Positions 1-10,632 are shown, counted from the first letter of the stretch. The stretch: 64,000 bases of DNA from Campylobacter sp. RM16189 (GCF_012978815.1 NZ_LIWR01000006.1:1-64000), one strand, 5' to 3'. The notes: a model not told the origin generated them from the letters alone. Numbers and translations: made by a program.

Positions 1-178
1 TTGGTTAAATTGGTTTAATGTCTTTGATGTAATGAATTGGCAACATGTATATTTATGGATTATTCTTTTAGACGATGGTTTTATATTATTAGACATAAAT
101 TTAAACTATTGCCTCATAAAATTCTTATTGTTAAAATAAATTTGGATAGACTAAGGGATTAAATTTGGATGAAAGAGT
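1..178. other. Left-edge AT-rich stretch, no assignable gene
   Basis: This is very AT-rich DNA before pncB. One forward frame is open from the window edge and ends at a TAA at 137-139, giving 45 residues rich in Leu, Ile and Trp. It could be the tail of a membrane protein cut by the edge or a chance open frame; I cannot tell which. No tRNA or clear hairpin is visible. Confidence 0.3.
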
Positions 179-1279
179 ATGATGAGTAACGAGATAGAAC
201 TAAAAAAACAAGGCGTCATCAAGCGCCTTACAAACAAAACTTTCAAATTTGACCCAAGGATTGCCGAGGGCTTTTATACTGCAAGATATTTTTTGAAGAT
301 AAATCAGGTCATAAAGCAAAATTTGCCTAATCAACACGTGACTATGCAGTTTTTTCAAAGAGCTGATAACATCACTCTGTGCGGGATCGATGAAGCCATA
401 GCGATAGTGCATACCTTTGCCAAAGAGCCTGAGAAGCTTGAAATTCAGGCGTTAAACGACGGAGATATCATAAATGCAAACGAACCTGTTTTAAAGATAA
501 GCGGCAAGTATGAAAATTTCGGCTTTTTAGAAAATATTATAGATGCCACGCTAGCTCGCAGAAGCTCGGTAGCTACGAATGTCGATAGAGCCTTAAAGGC
601 TGCAAACGGCAAGATAGTCTTTTCTATGGCGGATAGGCAAGATGACATCTCAACGCAGATAGGCGATGGATACGCCACTTATGTTGCAGGCATAGATCGT
701 GTTTCAACCGACGCTCAGGGCTTTTGGTGGGGTGGCAAAGGTATAGGAACTATGCCGCACGCGCTTGTTCAGATGTGCAAGGGAGATATAGTAAAGGCGT
801 GTGAAATTTACGCTAAAACCTTTCCCGGTGAGCTTGTAACCGCACTTGTTGATTACAATAACGACGTGATCACTGACGCACTTTTAGCCGCAAATGCGCT
901 AAAATCAAGGCTTGGTGCCGTTAGGGTTGATACATCTCAAAGCCTCATAGACAAGTATTTTGAGGATAAAGACACAAGCGGATTTGATCCGCATGGAGTC
1001 TGTAAAGAGCTTATCTTTGCGCTTCGCAAAGCGCTTGATGAAAATGGCTTTAATTATGTTAAGATAGTCGTTAGCTCAGGCTTTACTCCTGAAAAAATTG
1101 CCGAATTTGAAGCGCATGATACGCCTGTTGATATCTATGGCGTAGGAAGCTTTACCGTTAGAAACGATACTTGCGGATTTACGGGCGATCTTGTGGAGCT
1201 AAACGGCAAAGCAGAAGCCAAAGCAGGACGCCGAAATTTCATCTCCGAGCGCTTGCAAAAAGTAGAATTTGAAAGATAA
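179..1279 (+). CDS. pncB: Nicotinate phosphoribosyltransferase
   Basis: Converts nicotinate and PRPP to nicotinate mononucleotide, the entry step of NAD salvage in the cytoplasm. The 366-residue protein looks like a NAPRTase-family enzyme along its length: an N-terminal segment with FDPRIAEGFYTARYFLK, a central IGDGYATYVAG and WWGGKGIGTMPHAL region, and a C-terminal IVVSSGF and YGVGSFTVRNDT phosphate-binding region. Two ATGs are adjacent at 179 and 182 and either may be used; the upstream GAAAGAG is a weak ribosome site. It is a single gene that converges on the Sel1-repeat gene, with a strong hairpin between them. The family call is confident; specificity for nicotinate over nicotinamide is inferred. 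Confidence 0.88.
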   Translation: MMSNEIELKKQGVIKRLTNKTFKFDPRIAEGFYTARYFLKINQVIKQNLPNQHVTMQFFQRADNITLCGIDEAIAIVHTFAKEPEKLEIQALNDGDIINANEPVLKISGKYENFGFLENIIDATLARRSSVATNVDRALKAANGKIVFSMADRQDDISTQIGDGYATYVAGIDRVSTDAQGFWWGGKGIGTMPHALVQMCKGDIVKACEIYAKTFPGELVTALVDYNNDVITDALLAANALKSRLGAVRVDTSQSLIDKYFEDKDTSGFDPHGVCKELIFALRKALDENGFNYVKIVVSSGFTPEKIAEFEAHDTPVDIYGVGSFTVRNDTCGFTGDLVELNGKAEAKAGRRNFISERLQKVEFER

Positions 1280-1283
1280 ATTT

Positions 1284-1310
1284 AGGCGCAAACGAGCTAA
1301 ATTTGCGCCT
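1284..1310. terminator. Bidirectional terminator hairpin, pncB / Sel1 gene
   Basis: A perfect 9-bp stem (AGGCGCAAA at 1284-1292, TTTGCGCCT at 1302-1310) with a 9-nt loop lies between the convergent stop codons at 1279 and 1317. It can serve both transcripts. Confidence 0.7.
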
Positions 1311-1316
1311 GTAAGT

Positions 1317-2381
1317 TTATTTTATAGATTCAAGAGCGCTGCAACATTGAGCTGAGCCTATATCGCAGCCTTTTTTGAAGTAAATTTTAGCCTTTTCAAG
1401 ATCCTTTGCGACCCCGCTTTCAGCAGGCGGCATCTGGTATGTGTAGCCCGCAAAGAGGCAAGATTCAACCAAGCCGTGTTCGCAGCCCTTGTCAAAATAC
1501 TCCACCGCTTTGGCAAATTGCTTTTCTTGGTAGTATGCAGAGCCCGCGTATTCACATCCAATGGTGATCTTGGCTTCGCAAGCTTTTGCCGCGTTATCTT
1601 TATCTTTTACGTATTTTCTTGAAGCTTCATGATCTTTTTTTGTAAAGGCTAGCAAATAATACCCAAACGCCTTTATCTCGTCTTTTTTGCCGTATTTGTC
1701 GTCTTGGTAAATTTCGCCCAGCTTTGCGCATCCGTCAAATCTATCGCCCCCGCAAATTTGGCTTAGAATTTCGATCGCTTTGTCTATGTTTTTCTCGACA
1801 CCTTTGCCGTCTCTATAGCCCATCGCTACGAATTTGCAACCGTCATCGTAGCCGCCGTTGCAAAGCTTTGAAAATATCTCAAAGCCCTTTTTAGGATCGT
1901 GCTGCGCGCCGTTTTTGCCTTCAGTGTATGAGTATCCAGTCCATAAACATCCTAAATTTGAGCCCAAATCGCAGGCTTTTTGGTAGTATTTGACATCTTG
2001 TTTTTCATAAGCGTAGTCTATACAAGCTGATGCATCGCCGCTTTCACAACCTTTTTCAGGGCTTACGGCTGTTTTGTCTTTTACTTTATTGCAGCAATCG
2101 GATCTTTTACCAAATGATATCTCGCAGCATTTTTCATAAGCCTGTTTTGCAAGTCCCGAGTCTTTTTTGACATAAGAGCCCTTTCCGAACTCATAAAGCT
2201 GCCCAAGCTCTTTGCAAGAAGAATCAACTTTTTCTTTATAGCAACCTAGCTTGAAGTAGTGCTCCGCGTCTTTCCACTGGCCTTTGGATTTTGCCGCTAG
2301 CCCGTTGTTGTGATTTGGTCCGGCTTGTGCTACCGACAAGCAACTAAATACTAAAAACAGGGTTAAAGCTAACTTTTTCAT
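1317..2381 (-). CDS. Secreted cysteine-rich Sel1/TPR-like repeat protein (Hcp-like)
   Basis: The 354-residue protein starts with a clear signal peptide (MKKLALTLFLVFSCLSVAQA) and then carries helical Sel1-type repeats through its whole length. The mature part has 21 cysteines, mostly in a recurring C-x7-C spacing (for example CESGDASAC, CNGGYDDGC, CGGDRFDGC), which is the disulfide-bridged repeat pattern of Helicobacter cysteine-rich proteins. Such proteins are periplasmic or secreted and often contact host or cell-wall ligands, but the ligand here is unknown. The start is supported by a GGAGG-like site just upstream on the minus strand. No operon partner: murB upstream is separated by 58 bp. 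Confidence 0.82.
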   Translation of the reverse strand: MKKLALTLFLVFSCLSVAQAGPNHNNGLAAKSKGQWKDAEHYFKLGCYKEKVDSSCKELGQLYEFGKGSYVKKDSGLAKQAYEKCCEISFGKRSDCCNKVKDKTAVSPEKGCESGDASACIDYAYEKQDVKYYQKACDLGSNLGCLWTGYSYTEGKNGAQHDPKKGFEIFSKLCNGGYDDGCKFVAMGYRDGKGVEKNIDKAIEILSQICGGDRFDGCAKLGEIYQDDKYGKKDEIKAFGYYLLAFTKKDHEASRKYVKDKDNAAKACEAKITIGCEYAGSAYYQEKQFAKAVEYFDKGCEHGLVESCLFAGYTYQMPPAESGVAKDLEKAKIYFKKGCDIGSAQCCSALESIK

Positions 2382-2439
2382 AGACTCCTCCTTGCGAGTA
2401 AATCTGTAAGAATTATAACCTTTTTAATATATTTTTAAT

Positions 2440-3213
2440 CTAAATTATAACAACTTCCGTTTTTAGTTCTACGCCGAATTTTTCCAGCACTAGCTTCTTG
2501 GCTAAATTTATGAGATTTATTGCATCATCAAAGCTTGCATTATCAAAATTTATTAAGAAATTTGCGTGTTTTTCGCTAAATTTTGCACCGCCGATAGAAT
2601 GTCCTTTTAACCCAACGGCCTCGATAAGTCTGCCCGCGTAATCGCCCGTTGGATTTACAAAGCAGCTTCCAAAGCTGGCTCCTTTTGGCTGGTTTGAACG
2701 TTTAAGCGCAAATTCGCTTGCAAGTGTGGAGTTAAAGCCTTTTGTCGCTTTAAATTTAGCTGCAAAAACAATTTCGTTTAGCTCGCAATATCGGTAAGCA
2801 AATTTTATCTCTTCTTTTTTTATCCAGCCTCGTTTTAAACGCACTTCAAGCAGATTGTCACTCATGGAAATTCCACAAAGCCCCGCGTTCATCTTGATCA
2901 TGCCTCCAAGGGTGCCGGGGATATTTTGCAAAAACTCAAAGCCCGCTAGATCGTGCTTTTTGGCAAAATTATAAATTTTACCGCTCTTTGTAGCTGCGCC
3001 TATCTCTAAAATTTCGCCTTCAAGCTTTATATAGTCAAATTTATCGCTTAAGATCGCCATTGGCGCAGGGTTTGGCGAAACTAAAAGGTTGTTTCCGCCG
3101 CCTATTATCACGCGACCTTGCGTACCATCTTGCGTGCTATCTATGAGCAAAACCTCGTGCATGCCGCCTATCTTAACCGAGGTAAATTTAGAAAAATCAA
3201 TAAGCTTGGTCAT
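2440..3213 (-). CDS. murB: UDP-N-acetylenolpyruvoylglucosamine reductase
   Basis: FAD- and NADPH-dependent reductase that makes UDP-MurNAc, the second committed step of peptidoglycan synthesis. Visible motifs are the FAD-binding GGGNNLLVSP near residue 39, IPGTLGGMIKMNAG near 100, and the C-terminal catalytic region with GASFGSCFVNP and the HANFLIN signature. At 257 residues it matches the compact MurB of Campylobacterota. Its start overlaps the stop of fliQ by 4 bp (fliQ is upstream on the minus strand), so mqnD-fliQ-murB are probably one transcript. Confidence 0.93.
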   Translation of the reverse strand: MTKLIDFSKFTSVKIGGMHEVLLIDSTQDGTQGRVIIGGGNNLLVSPNPAPMAILSDKFDYIKLEGEILEIGAATKSGKIYNFAKKHDLAGFEFLQNIPGTLGGMIKMNAGLCGISMSDNLLEVRLKRGWIKKEEIKFAYRYCELNEIVFAAKFKATKGFNSTLASEFALKRSNQPKGASFGSCFVNPTGDYAGRLIEAVGLKGHSIGGAKFSEKHANFLINFDNASFDDAINLINLAKKLVLEKFGVELKTEVVII

Positions 3214-3476
3214 TGAACAAAGTGTGGGATAAACTCGATCATGCGGATGGTAAAATCAACCATCATGCTCACCATCCAAGGCATGAGAAATATGATAACA
3301 ACGACTACAAGGATAATCTTTGGCACGAAACTTAGCGTCATCTCGTTTATCTGCGTGGTCGCTTGAAAGATACTGATGATAAGACCGGCACTAAGACCTG
3401 CTAAAAGCATAGGGAAGCTAAGATAAAGCGCGGTTTTAAAGGTCTCTATGCCTAGTTCGATGAGGGTTGATTGCAT
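3210..3476 (-). CDS. fliQ: Flagellar type III export protein FliQ
   Basis: Small inner-membrane component of the flagellar export gate, working with FliP and FliR. The 88 residues form two long hydrophobic helices (about 16-38 and 52-75) joined by the conserved segment IISIFQATTQINEMTLSFVPKI split by a short polar turn, which identifies the family. It is packed directly between mqnD (adjacent, no gap) and murB (4-bp overlap). Confidence 0.93.
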   Translation of the reverse strand: MQSTLIELGIETFKTALYLSFPMLLAGLSAGLIISIFQATTQINEMTLSFVPKIILVVVVIIFLMPWMVSMMVDFTIRMIEFIPHFVQ

Positions 3477-4349
3477 TTAGCTAAACCTTATGTCGTTGTA
3501 TTCGGTTGGCACCAGATAGTCGCGCGCGTCTACGAGCTCATCGTAAAAGCCGTGCTTATAGCCTATCTCAAACAGCTTATTTACGGCGTTTAGCTGCGTT
3601 TTGTTCATCGATACGGAGCTATCGTTGGCGTATAAATTTAGATAAATTTTAAGCTTTTCTTTATCGACTCGGATCAAATTTCGCTCCATGAGCATGTGAG
3701 ATAAAAACGGCTTATGATCGGTTGCAATTTTAACGGCTTTGGTAAGTACTCGCTCGCACTCTATGGCGTCAGTTATGGGAAGTGAACGACGAACGGCCAT
3801 GCCGCCAAGCGGAAGCGGTAAATTATCACCTGCAAACTCACGCCAGATATCCCAAATTTCACGCTCTACGCAAAGTTCGTCACTAAAAGTTAAGATGCTT
3901 TCGTGAATTAGCACTCCTGCATCTACTTCGCCGCTTAAAACGGCATTTTCTATCTCTAAGAAATTTTTATAAACTATGCGCGCCTCAGGATATGCCACGC
4001 GAAACAAAAGCGCGTTTGTGGTGTGTTTGCCTGAGAGCGCGACTTTGAAATTTCGTTTTAGAATTTTATCTTTTTTCTTTACCAGTTTTGGTCCGTATCC
4101 CTCTCCAAAACTAACCGCACACCGAAGCAAGGCATAGTTATCCCTTATAAGCGGATATAATCCAAAACTAATCGCGGTAGCGTCGTAAGTACCTTTAAGC
4201 GCCTCAACGTTAAGCGTTTGGATGTCTAAAGCAAGGTTGCTAAAACGCAAATTTGCAGAATCAACCCAGCCGAATTTTATCGCCATATACATAAAAATAT
4301 CGTCCGCATCGGGCGAATGCGCTACGCTAATATCTTTAAAATGTCTCAA
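3477..4349 (-). CDS. mqnD: 1,4-dihydroxy-6-naphthoate synthase (menaquinone, futalosine pathway)
   Basis: Cleaves cyclic dehypoxanthinyl futalosine to 1,4-dihydroxy-6-naphthoate in the futalosine route to menaquinone, the respiratory quinone of Campylobacter. The 290-residue protein has the periplasmic-binding-protein-like MqnA/MqnD fold signature: an N-terminal AHSPDADDIFMYMA, then ALKGTYDATAISFGLYP, and a LIHESILTF region. The MqnD assignment rests on the SPDADD motif. The partner gene mqnA lies far away in this window near 58.4 kb. First gene of the mqnD-fliQ-murB run. Confidence 0.88.
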   Translation of the reverse strand: MRHFKDISVAHSPDADDIFMYMAIKFGWVDSANLRFSNLALDIQTLNVEALKGTYDATAISFGLYPLIRDNYALLRCAVSFGEGYGPKLVKKKDKILKRNFKVALSGKHTTNALLFRVAYPEARIVYKNFLEIENAVLSGEVDAGVLIHESILTFSDELCVEREIWDIWREFAGDNLPLPLGGMAVRRSLPITDAIECERVLTKAVKIATDHKPFLSHMLMERNLIRVDKEKLKIYLNLYANDSSVSMNKTQLNAVNKLFEIGYKHGFYDELVDARDYLVPTEYNDIRFS

Positions 4350-4469
4350 ATTTAATCCTTTTTAGGATTATAGGTTAAATTTTATGAATAGTTGATTAAA
4401 TAGCCTATTATTAGAAGTTATCTTTATATTTTTTAAAAGAATTAAATAAACCGAAATTCATCTTAAATT

Positions 4470-4478
4470 TGATAAAAT
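4470..4478 (+). promoter_or_regulatory. Probable extended -10 promoter of recA
   Basis: TGATAAAAT lies 34 bp before the recA ATG at 4513. It is an extended -10 (TGN then TAAAAT) in AT-rich DNA, the usual vegetative promoter form in Campylobacter. The same motif occurs before several other genes here. Confidence 0.5.
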
Positions 4479-4512
4479 CAGGCAATTTAATTATAAAATT
4501 TAAAGGCAACAA

Positions 4513-7117
<2,605 letters not shown>

Positions 7118-7130
7118 GGATGTTTTAACA

Positions 7131-7913
7131 ATGAGAAAAATTTGGTTTTTGATACTATTTTTATGTTTTTGTTTTGGTAGAGAAAATCCTTTTGTTCCAG
7201 TGGGTAAACTAAATACAAATATCGTGACCACTAATATAGTAGAGACTCTATCTCCTTTTGATAAGCAACATATTAAATTCCCAAGCGATACTAAAGAGTT
7301 TATATCACTTACTTTAAAATATAAAAATTTAGATGGCAGTGTAAGAGAAAAGATTATAGATGTAAACAAAAGCATAGATTGGCAAGATGAGTTTGTTTTG
7401 ACTAGAGTTGCTACGCCGTCAGTGGTTACAAAAACTGATGTATCGGTTACAAAAGATGAAGCAAAGATAGCTATAAAAGCCATAAAAAAAGATGAAAATG
7501 CAACTCTCAAAAAGGAGATTAAAAAAGAGATTAAAGTAGATGAAAATTTAACCAAGAAAGAGCCATTAAAAGATGTTGTAATAATACCGGTTGAAGATAT
7601 CAAGCAGACTCCGATTAAGACTATAAATTTTAGAAAAATGACTCTTGAGGTTGATTTGATGCAAATTAAGTTTTTGACCTCTGAGAAAAAAATTAGAGAT
7701 TTTAAAATAGATAGAGATAAGAAAATAGTAATAGACTTTAGCAATTCTTTAAATTTTTACACAAAGACATTCAAGCTTGATTGCGGAGCGTTTAAAAGCA
7801 TAACCTTTGGTGCTCATGATAAATTTTATAGAGCAACTATAAATCTTGATCAAAAATACAACTATACTATTGAAAATATAGAAAACGGGTATATTTTAAA
7901 AGTTAACAAATAG
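7131..7913 (+). CDS. AMIN-domain periplasmic protein
   Basis: I place the start at ATG 7131, giving 260 residues with a signal peptide (MRKIWFLILFLCFCFG) and an AAGGA site at 7115-7119; an upstream in-frame TTG at 7107 would add eight unlikely residues. The middle is lysine- and glutamate-rich low-complexity sequence (about residues 95-150), a likely extended linker. The C-terminal 100 residues look like an AMIN beta domain, which binds peptidoglycan or localises cell-envelope proteins. It corresponds by position to the C. jejuni glycoprotein gene after the ftsB-like gene (recalled synteny). Function unknown beyond a cell-envelope role. Confidence 0.72.
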   Translation: MRKIWFLILFLCFCFGRENPFVPVGKLNTNIVTTNIVETLSPFDKQHIKFPSDTKEFISLTLKYKNLDGSVREKIIDVNKSIDWQDEFVLTRVATPSVVTKTDVSVTKDEAKIAIKAIKKDENATLKKEIKKEIKVDENLTKKEPLKDVVIIPVEDIKQTPIKTINFRKMTLEVDLMQIKFLTSEKKIRDFKIDRDKKIVIDFSNSLNFYTKTFKLDCGAFKSITFGAHDKFYRATINLDQKYNYTIENIENGYILKVNK

Positions 7914-8231
7914 TATACAATATTTACACCTAAATACATTCCAGACTAATTTTAATAGCAATAAATTTAAATTTGTTAATAATTCAGTAATTTATATTTT
8001 AAAAATTGAAGTAAAAATATATTACGAATCTATAAAAAAATGTTTCCAATTGTAACATAATGAAAGTTTTTTATTCTACTACTATTAATTACACTATTTA
8101 ATATATTTTTATAATTAGTAATTAATATTATTTATACTTTAAGTATAAATTTAATACATTTTTTTCAGATAATTTATTATTCTGTATTAACGATATTTCA
8201 ATATTTTTAAATAAAATTTACCACCTTAGTA

Positions 8232-8261
8232 ATACTTGGTACTATTGATACTAGGTATCAA
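8232..8261. promoter_or_regulatory. Operator-like dyad with direct repeats upstream of mccA
   Basis: Two copies of ATACT(T/A)GGTA start at 8232 and 8248, exactly 16 bp apart. The second overlaps a perfect 7-bp dyad TTGATAC-TAG-GTATCAA (8245-8261). The spacing between TTGAT and ATCAA is 7 bp, not the 4 bp of an FNR site. It stands out in otherwise featureless AT-rich DNA and may bind a regulator of the mcc genes; which one is unknown. Confidence 0.4.
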
Positions 8262-8416
8262 CACTAAAAATACTCATATATAAAAAGTTACATAAAAGTT
8301 ATACAAAACAACAGTGAGAGCATTTTTTATTTTAAATACATAACAAGAAAAATTTTAATTACATAAGAATTTTAATATTTATTTAAAATAAAAAGTATTA
8401 GGATTTTATTAAATAA

Positions 8417-8485
8417 ATGTTTTATATACAAATTCTCTTGCTCGTGAAAGGAGGGTTGTCGGCAAGAGCGGGGGTTGCTCTTTAA
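8417..8485 (+). CDS. Possible 22-residue leader peptide
   Basis: ATG 8417 opens 22 codons (MFYIQILLLVKGGLSARAGVAL) ending in TAA 8483-8485; an in-frame GTG is at 8444. The frame runs through the 5' part of the folded leader before mccA, so it could be a regulatory leader peptide. The only ribosome site is a weak, distant AGGA, and the codons overlap the RNA stems, so this may equally be chance. Confidence 0.22.
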   Translation: MFYIQILLLVKGGLSARAGVAL

Positions 8486-8582
8486 CGGTATAGAAGAGCG
8501 GTATTCGAGGTTGAGACAGGTTTAATCTGCTCTCTTTGAAGATTGAGACATCTTTATAAGATGTTTTGATTCTATACTGATT
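8435..8582 (+). ncRNA. Predicted structured RNA leader of mccA
   Basis: Three nested or alternative elements can be drawn. (1) CTCTTGC 8435-8441 can pair with GCAAGAG 8462-8468. (2) The overlapping AAGAGC 8464-8469 can instead pair with GCTCTT 8477-8482 around a GGGGGTT loop, so 1 and 2 exclude each other. (3) A 10-bp helix CGGTATAGAA 8486-8495 with TTCTATACTG 8570-8579 (one G-U) closes a three-way junction holding stem GAGCGG 8496-8501 / CTGCTC 8527-8532 and a perfect 7-bp hairpin ACATCTT 8548-8554 / AAGATGT 8558-8564. The octamer TTGAGACA occurs twice inside. No known riboswitch consensus was recognised. It could be a cis-regulatory switch or a processed leader. Confidence 0.45.
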
Positions 8583-8637
8583 ATTTTATGTTGTTTAAAA
8601 AATATATTGTGTTTTAAAAAATATTAAGGAGAATAAG

Positions 8638-10632
8638 ATGAAACAAGGTTGGTTAAAATTTATAACCTGTAGTTTTTTTCTTGCTATGTGCGCTGTGCCT
8701 AATCTAGCTGCATCGGACAAGCATGAAGAGCCTTTTGTTCAAGGAGAAACATTCCAAAATGATGGCGTTTCACCAAGAACATTGGAAGACTATGTTGGAC
8801 ATGAGAAAGAGTATTGGGAGTATTTAAAGAAAAATCACCCTGTATTTAAATATGAAAAAGATGGAAGATTGGTCGGTAAATACGGCTTAAGTGACCGTGT
8901 TGAAGAGTTTATCGAGATAAACCAAGGTCCTGCTTATGCGAAAGAGAACAATATGGAGCATACTGCTGTTACATATCGTCTTGGCATGGAGTCATTCCTT
9001 GACTTCCCTAACAAATTTGTTGGACATAAAAAATGCGGCGAGTGCCACCCCGCTCAATATATGCAATGGGAGCGTTCACGTCACGCTAAAACCGTAAGAT
9101 GGCCAGAAGAGCTTGATGAGGTTGGAGGAGACGTTAAAAAAGGACTTCCTGGAGCACTTCCTACAACTCCTATTCTAACAACAGGTATCGAGCCTGATGA
9201 TATATTTGCTATCATCGGAACACCAAGAACAAAATATGGCTTCCTTGACAAATGGTTAGTTCGTGGTACATATCACGTTGAGGATGGAAAATTAAGCGAT
9301 CTTACCGGTAAACTAGTAGCTGGTGGTAACCAATACTCAGTTTTATGGGCTAAATTCCTAACTCCTGAAATGGCTAAAAAGATAGCAGAATTCTCTCCAG
9401 GGTTCCCTACCAAAATGGAAGATTTCGGTAAGAGCGGTTCTCATATGTGGGGTATGAACTCATATGGTGCTTCAAATAGAAAGAATTTCAAATTCCAACC
9501 AGCAAGTGCATATTGCGAAATTTGTCATACATTTAAATTTGACTTCAAAACTAAAGACGAATTCTATGCAGCTCTTGGTGATTCTAAGAAATTAAGAGAG
9601 CATACTATAACAAAAGGTATTAGCTGCGAGGAGTGTCACGGTGCTGGTGCTCACTTGTATGGTGCTAGAGGTGCTGGTATGCCAAGCAATTGCGAAAGAT
9701 GTCACCAAAGATTTGCTTGGCATAAAGCTGATGCTGAAAAGAACCCAAGAAAACAATTTAACGCATACTTTAAATCATCTTGTCCATCATGCGGAACAGA
9801 GGGTGCTCAAATGTTTAGCTCCGCTCACTATGACGAGGGTATGAGATGTAGTACTTGCCACGATCCACACGAAGTTACAGCTAACGATTGGAAAGATGGC
9901 TATACTCTAACAGGTCTAAAAAAGACTTGCGAAGACTGCCACGAAGTTCAAAAGAGCTTCTTTAAACAAGGCGGAATTCACGCGAAAGACAATTGTACAG
10001 GATGTCATATGCCTAATATGATGAGTTGTGAGAACTTCGCAGCTGTTCAAAACCCTGATAAAGCTGGATTTGATAACGTTCGTGCAGCACACATCTGGAA
10101 CATCATGGTTGATAAAGATAGAAAATCAATCAACCCACCTGAAGGCAAACCAAGAGATCCTATGACCGTAAAAGGCTGGACACTTGATAGAGATGAAAAC
10201 GGAAGATTCTTCGTTGACTTGATGTGGTCATGCGGTAGAACAAGCTTTAGCGATCCTAACCTAATGGCTCCTGGATCTAGCGGTTGCCATAGCCCTGTTC
10301 AATCAACATTGCCTGATAAGCTTAAATTTACAGATCAAGCTATGATCTATGATTTGGTTATGGAGTGGCAAATGCCTGTAAAAGATGGATATTCAAAAGC
10401 TGAGATCGGACTTAGAAAAATAGATAGAGCAATGAGCAACAATAAAAAACTATCTACAGATCAAAAAGCTAGAATTATATCTTTTGCAAAACAAGCGCAA
10501 GACATACTAGATAAAGTACAAAAAGACGGCTCTTGGGGCGTTCACGGTCCTAAATATTCTTTAAAACTAGTTGATGAAGCTTTGATTTACGTTGAGCAAG
10601 CAACTGATATCTTAGAAGGTAGAACAAAATAA
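8638..10632 (+). CDS. mccA: Octaheme cytochrome c sulfite reductase, MccA type
   Basis: Periplasmic terminal reductase; by homology to Wolinella MccA and Shewanella SirA it reduces sulfite to sulfide during respiration. A signal peptide (to about LAAS) precedes seven CXXCH heme sites at residues 133, 293, 330, 352, 404, 431 and 453, followed by one unconventional site in which C532 is separated by 17 residues from C550-H551. This long-spaced motif is the hallmark of MccA and needs a dedicated CcsA1-type heme lyase in the family. The only other mature cysteines are C382, C385 and C464; the family holds a copper(I) near the active heme through two cysteines, so these are the candidates. AAGGAG lies 6 nt before the ATG. 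It is followed by the cytochrome b fusion gene. mccB, mccC, mccD and ccsA1 are absent nearby. Confidence 0.88.
   Translation: MKQGWLKFITCSFFLAMCAVPNLAASDKHEEPFVQGETFQNDGVSPRTLEDYVGHEKEYWEYLKKNHPVFKYEKDGRLVGKYGLSDRVEEFIEINQGPAYAKENNMEHTAVTYRLGMESFLDFPNKFVGHKKCGECHPAQYMQWERSRHAKTVRWPEELDEVGGDVKKGLPGALPTTPILTTGIEPDDIFAIIGTPRTKYGFLDKWLVRGTYHVEDGKLSDLTGKLVAGGNQYSVLWAKFLTPEMAKKIAEFSPGFPTKMEDFGKSGSHMWGMNSYGASNRKNFKFQPASAYCEICHTFKFDFKTKDEFYAALGDSKKLREHTITKGISCEECHGAGAHLYGARGAGMPSNCERCHQRFAWHKADAEKNPRKQFNAYFKSSCPSCGTEGAQMFSSAHYDEGMRCSTCHDPHEVTANDWKDGYTLTGLKKTCEDCHEVQKSFFKQGGIHAKDNCTGCHMPNMMSCENFAAVQNPDKAGFDNVRAAHIWNIMVDKDRKSINPPEGKPRDPMTVKGWTLDRDENGRFFVDLMWSCGRTSFSDPNLMAPGSSGCHSPVQSTLPDKLKFTDQAMIYDLVMEWQMPVKDGYSKAEIGLRKIDRAMSNNKKLSTDQKARIISFAKQAQDILDKVQKDGSWGVHGPKYSLKLVDEALIYVEQATDILEGRTK

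Larger units (their letters stand above)
7914..8637 (+). other. Long AT-rich leader of mccA
   Basis: A 724-bp gap without a conventional gene. From 7914 to about 8430 the sequence is almost pure A+T with many short poly-A/T runs and contains one dyad with direct repeats at 8232-8261. From 8435 to 8582 base composition changes to clearly more GC and the strand can fold into several stems (separate entry). The final 55 bp are AT-rich again and carry the AAGGAG ribosome site of mccA. A 22-codon open frame sits at 8417-8485. Confidence 0.75.

Noticed and set aside
8245..8261. FNR-type site TTGAT...ATCAA before mccA
   Set aside because: The half-sites are separated by 7 bp, whereas FNR/CRP-like sites need TTGAT-N4-ATCAA; I keep it only as an unnamed dyad.
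8435..8582. tRNA, SRP RNA, 6S RNA or a known riboswitch in the mccA leader
   Set aside because: No acceptor/T-arm pattern (the GTATTCGAGG piece lacks partners), no SRP GGAA tetraloop domain and no TPP, FMN, cobalamin, glycine or moco consensus found by eye.
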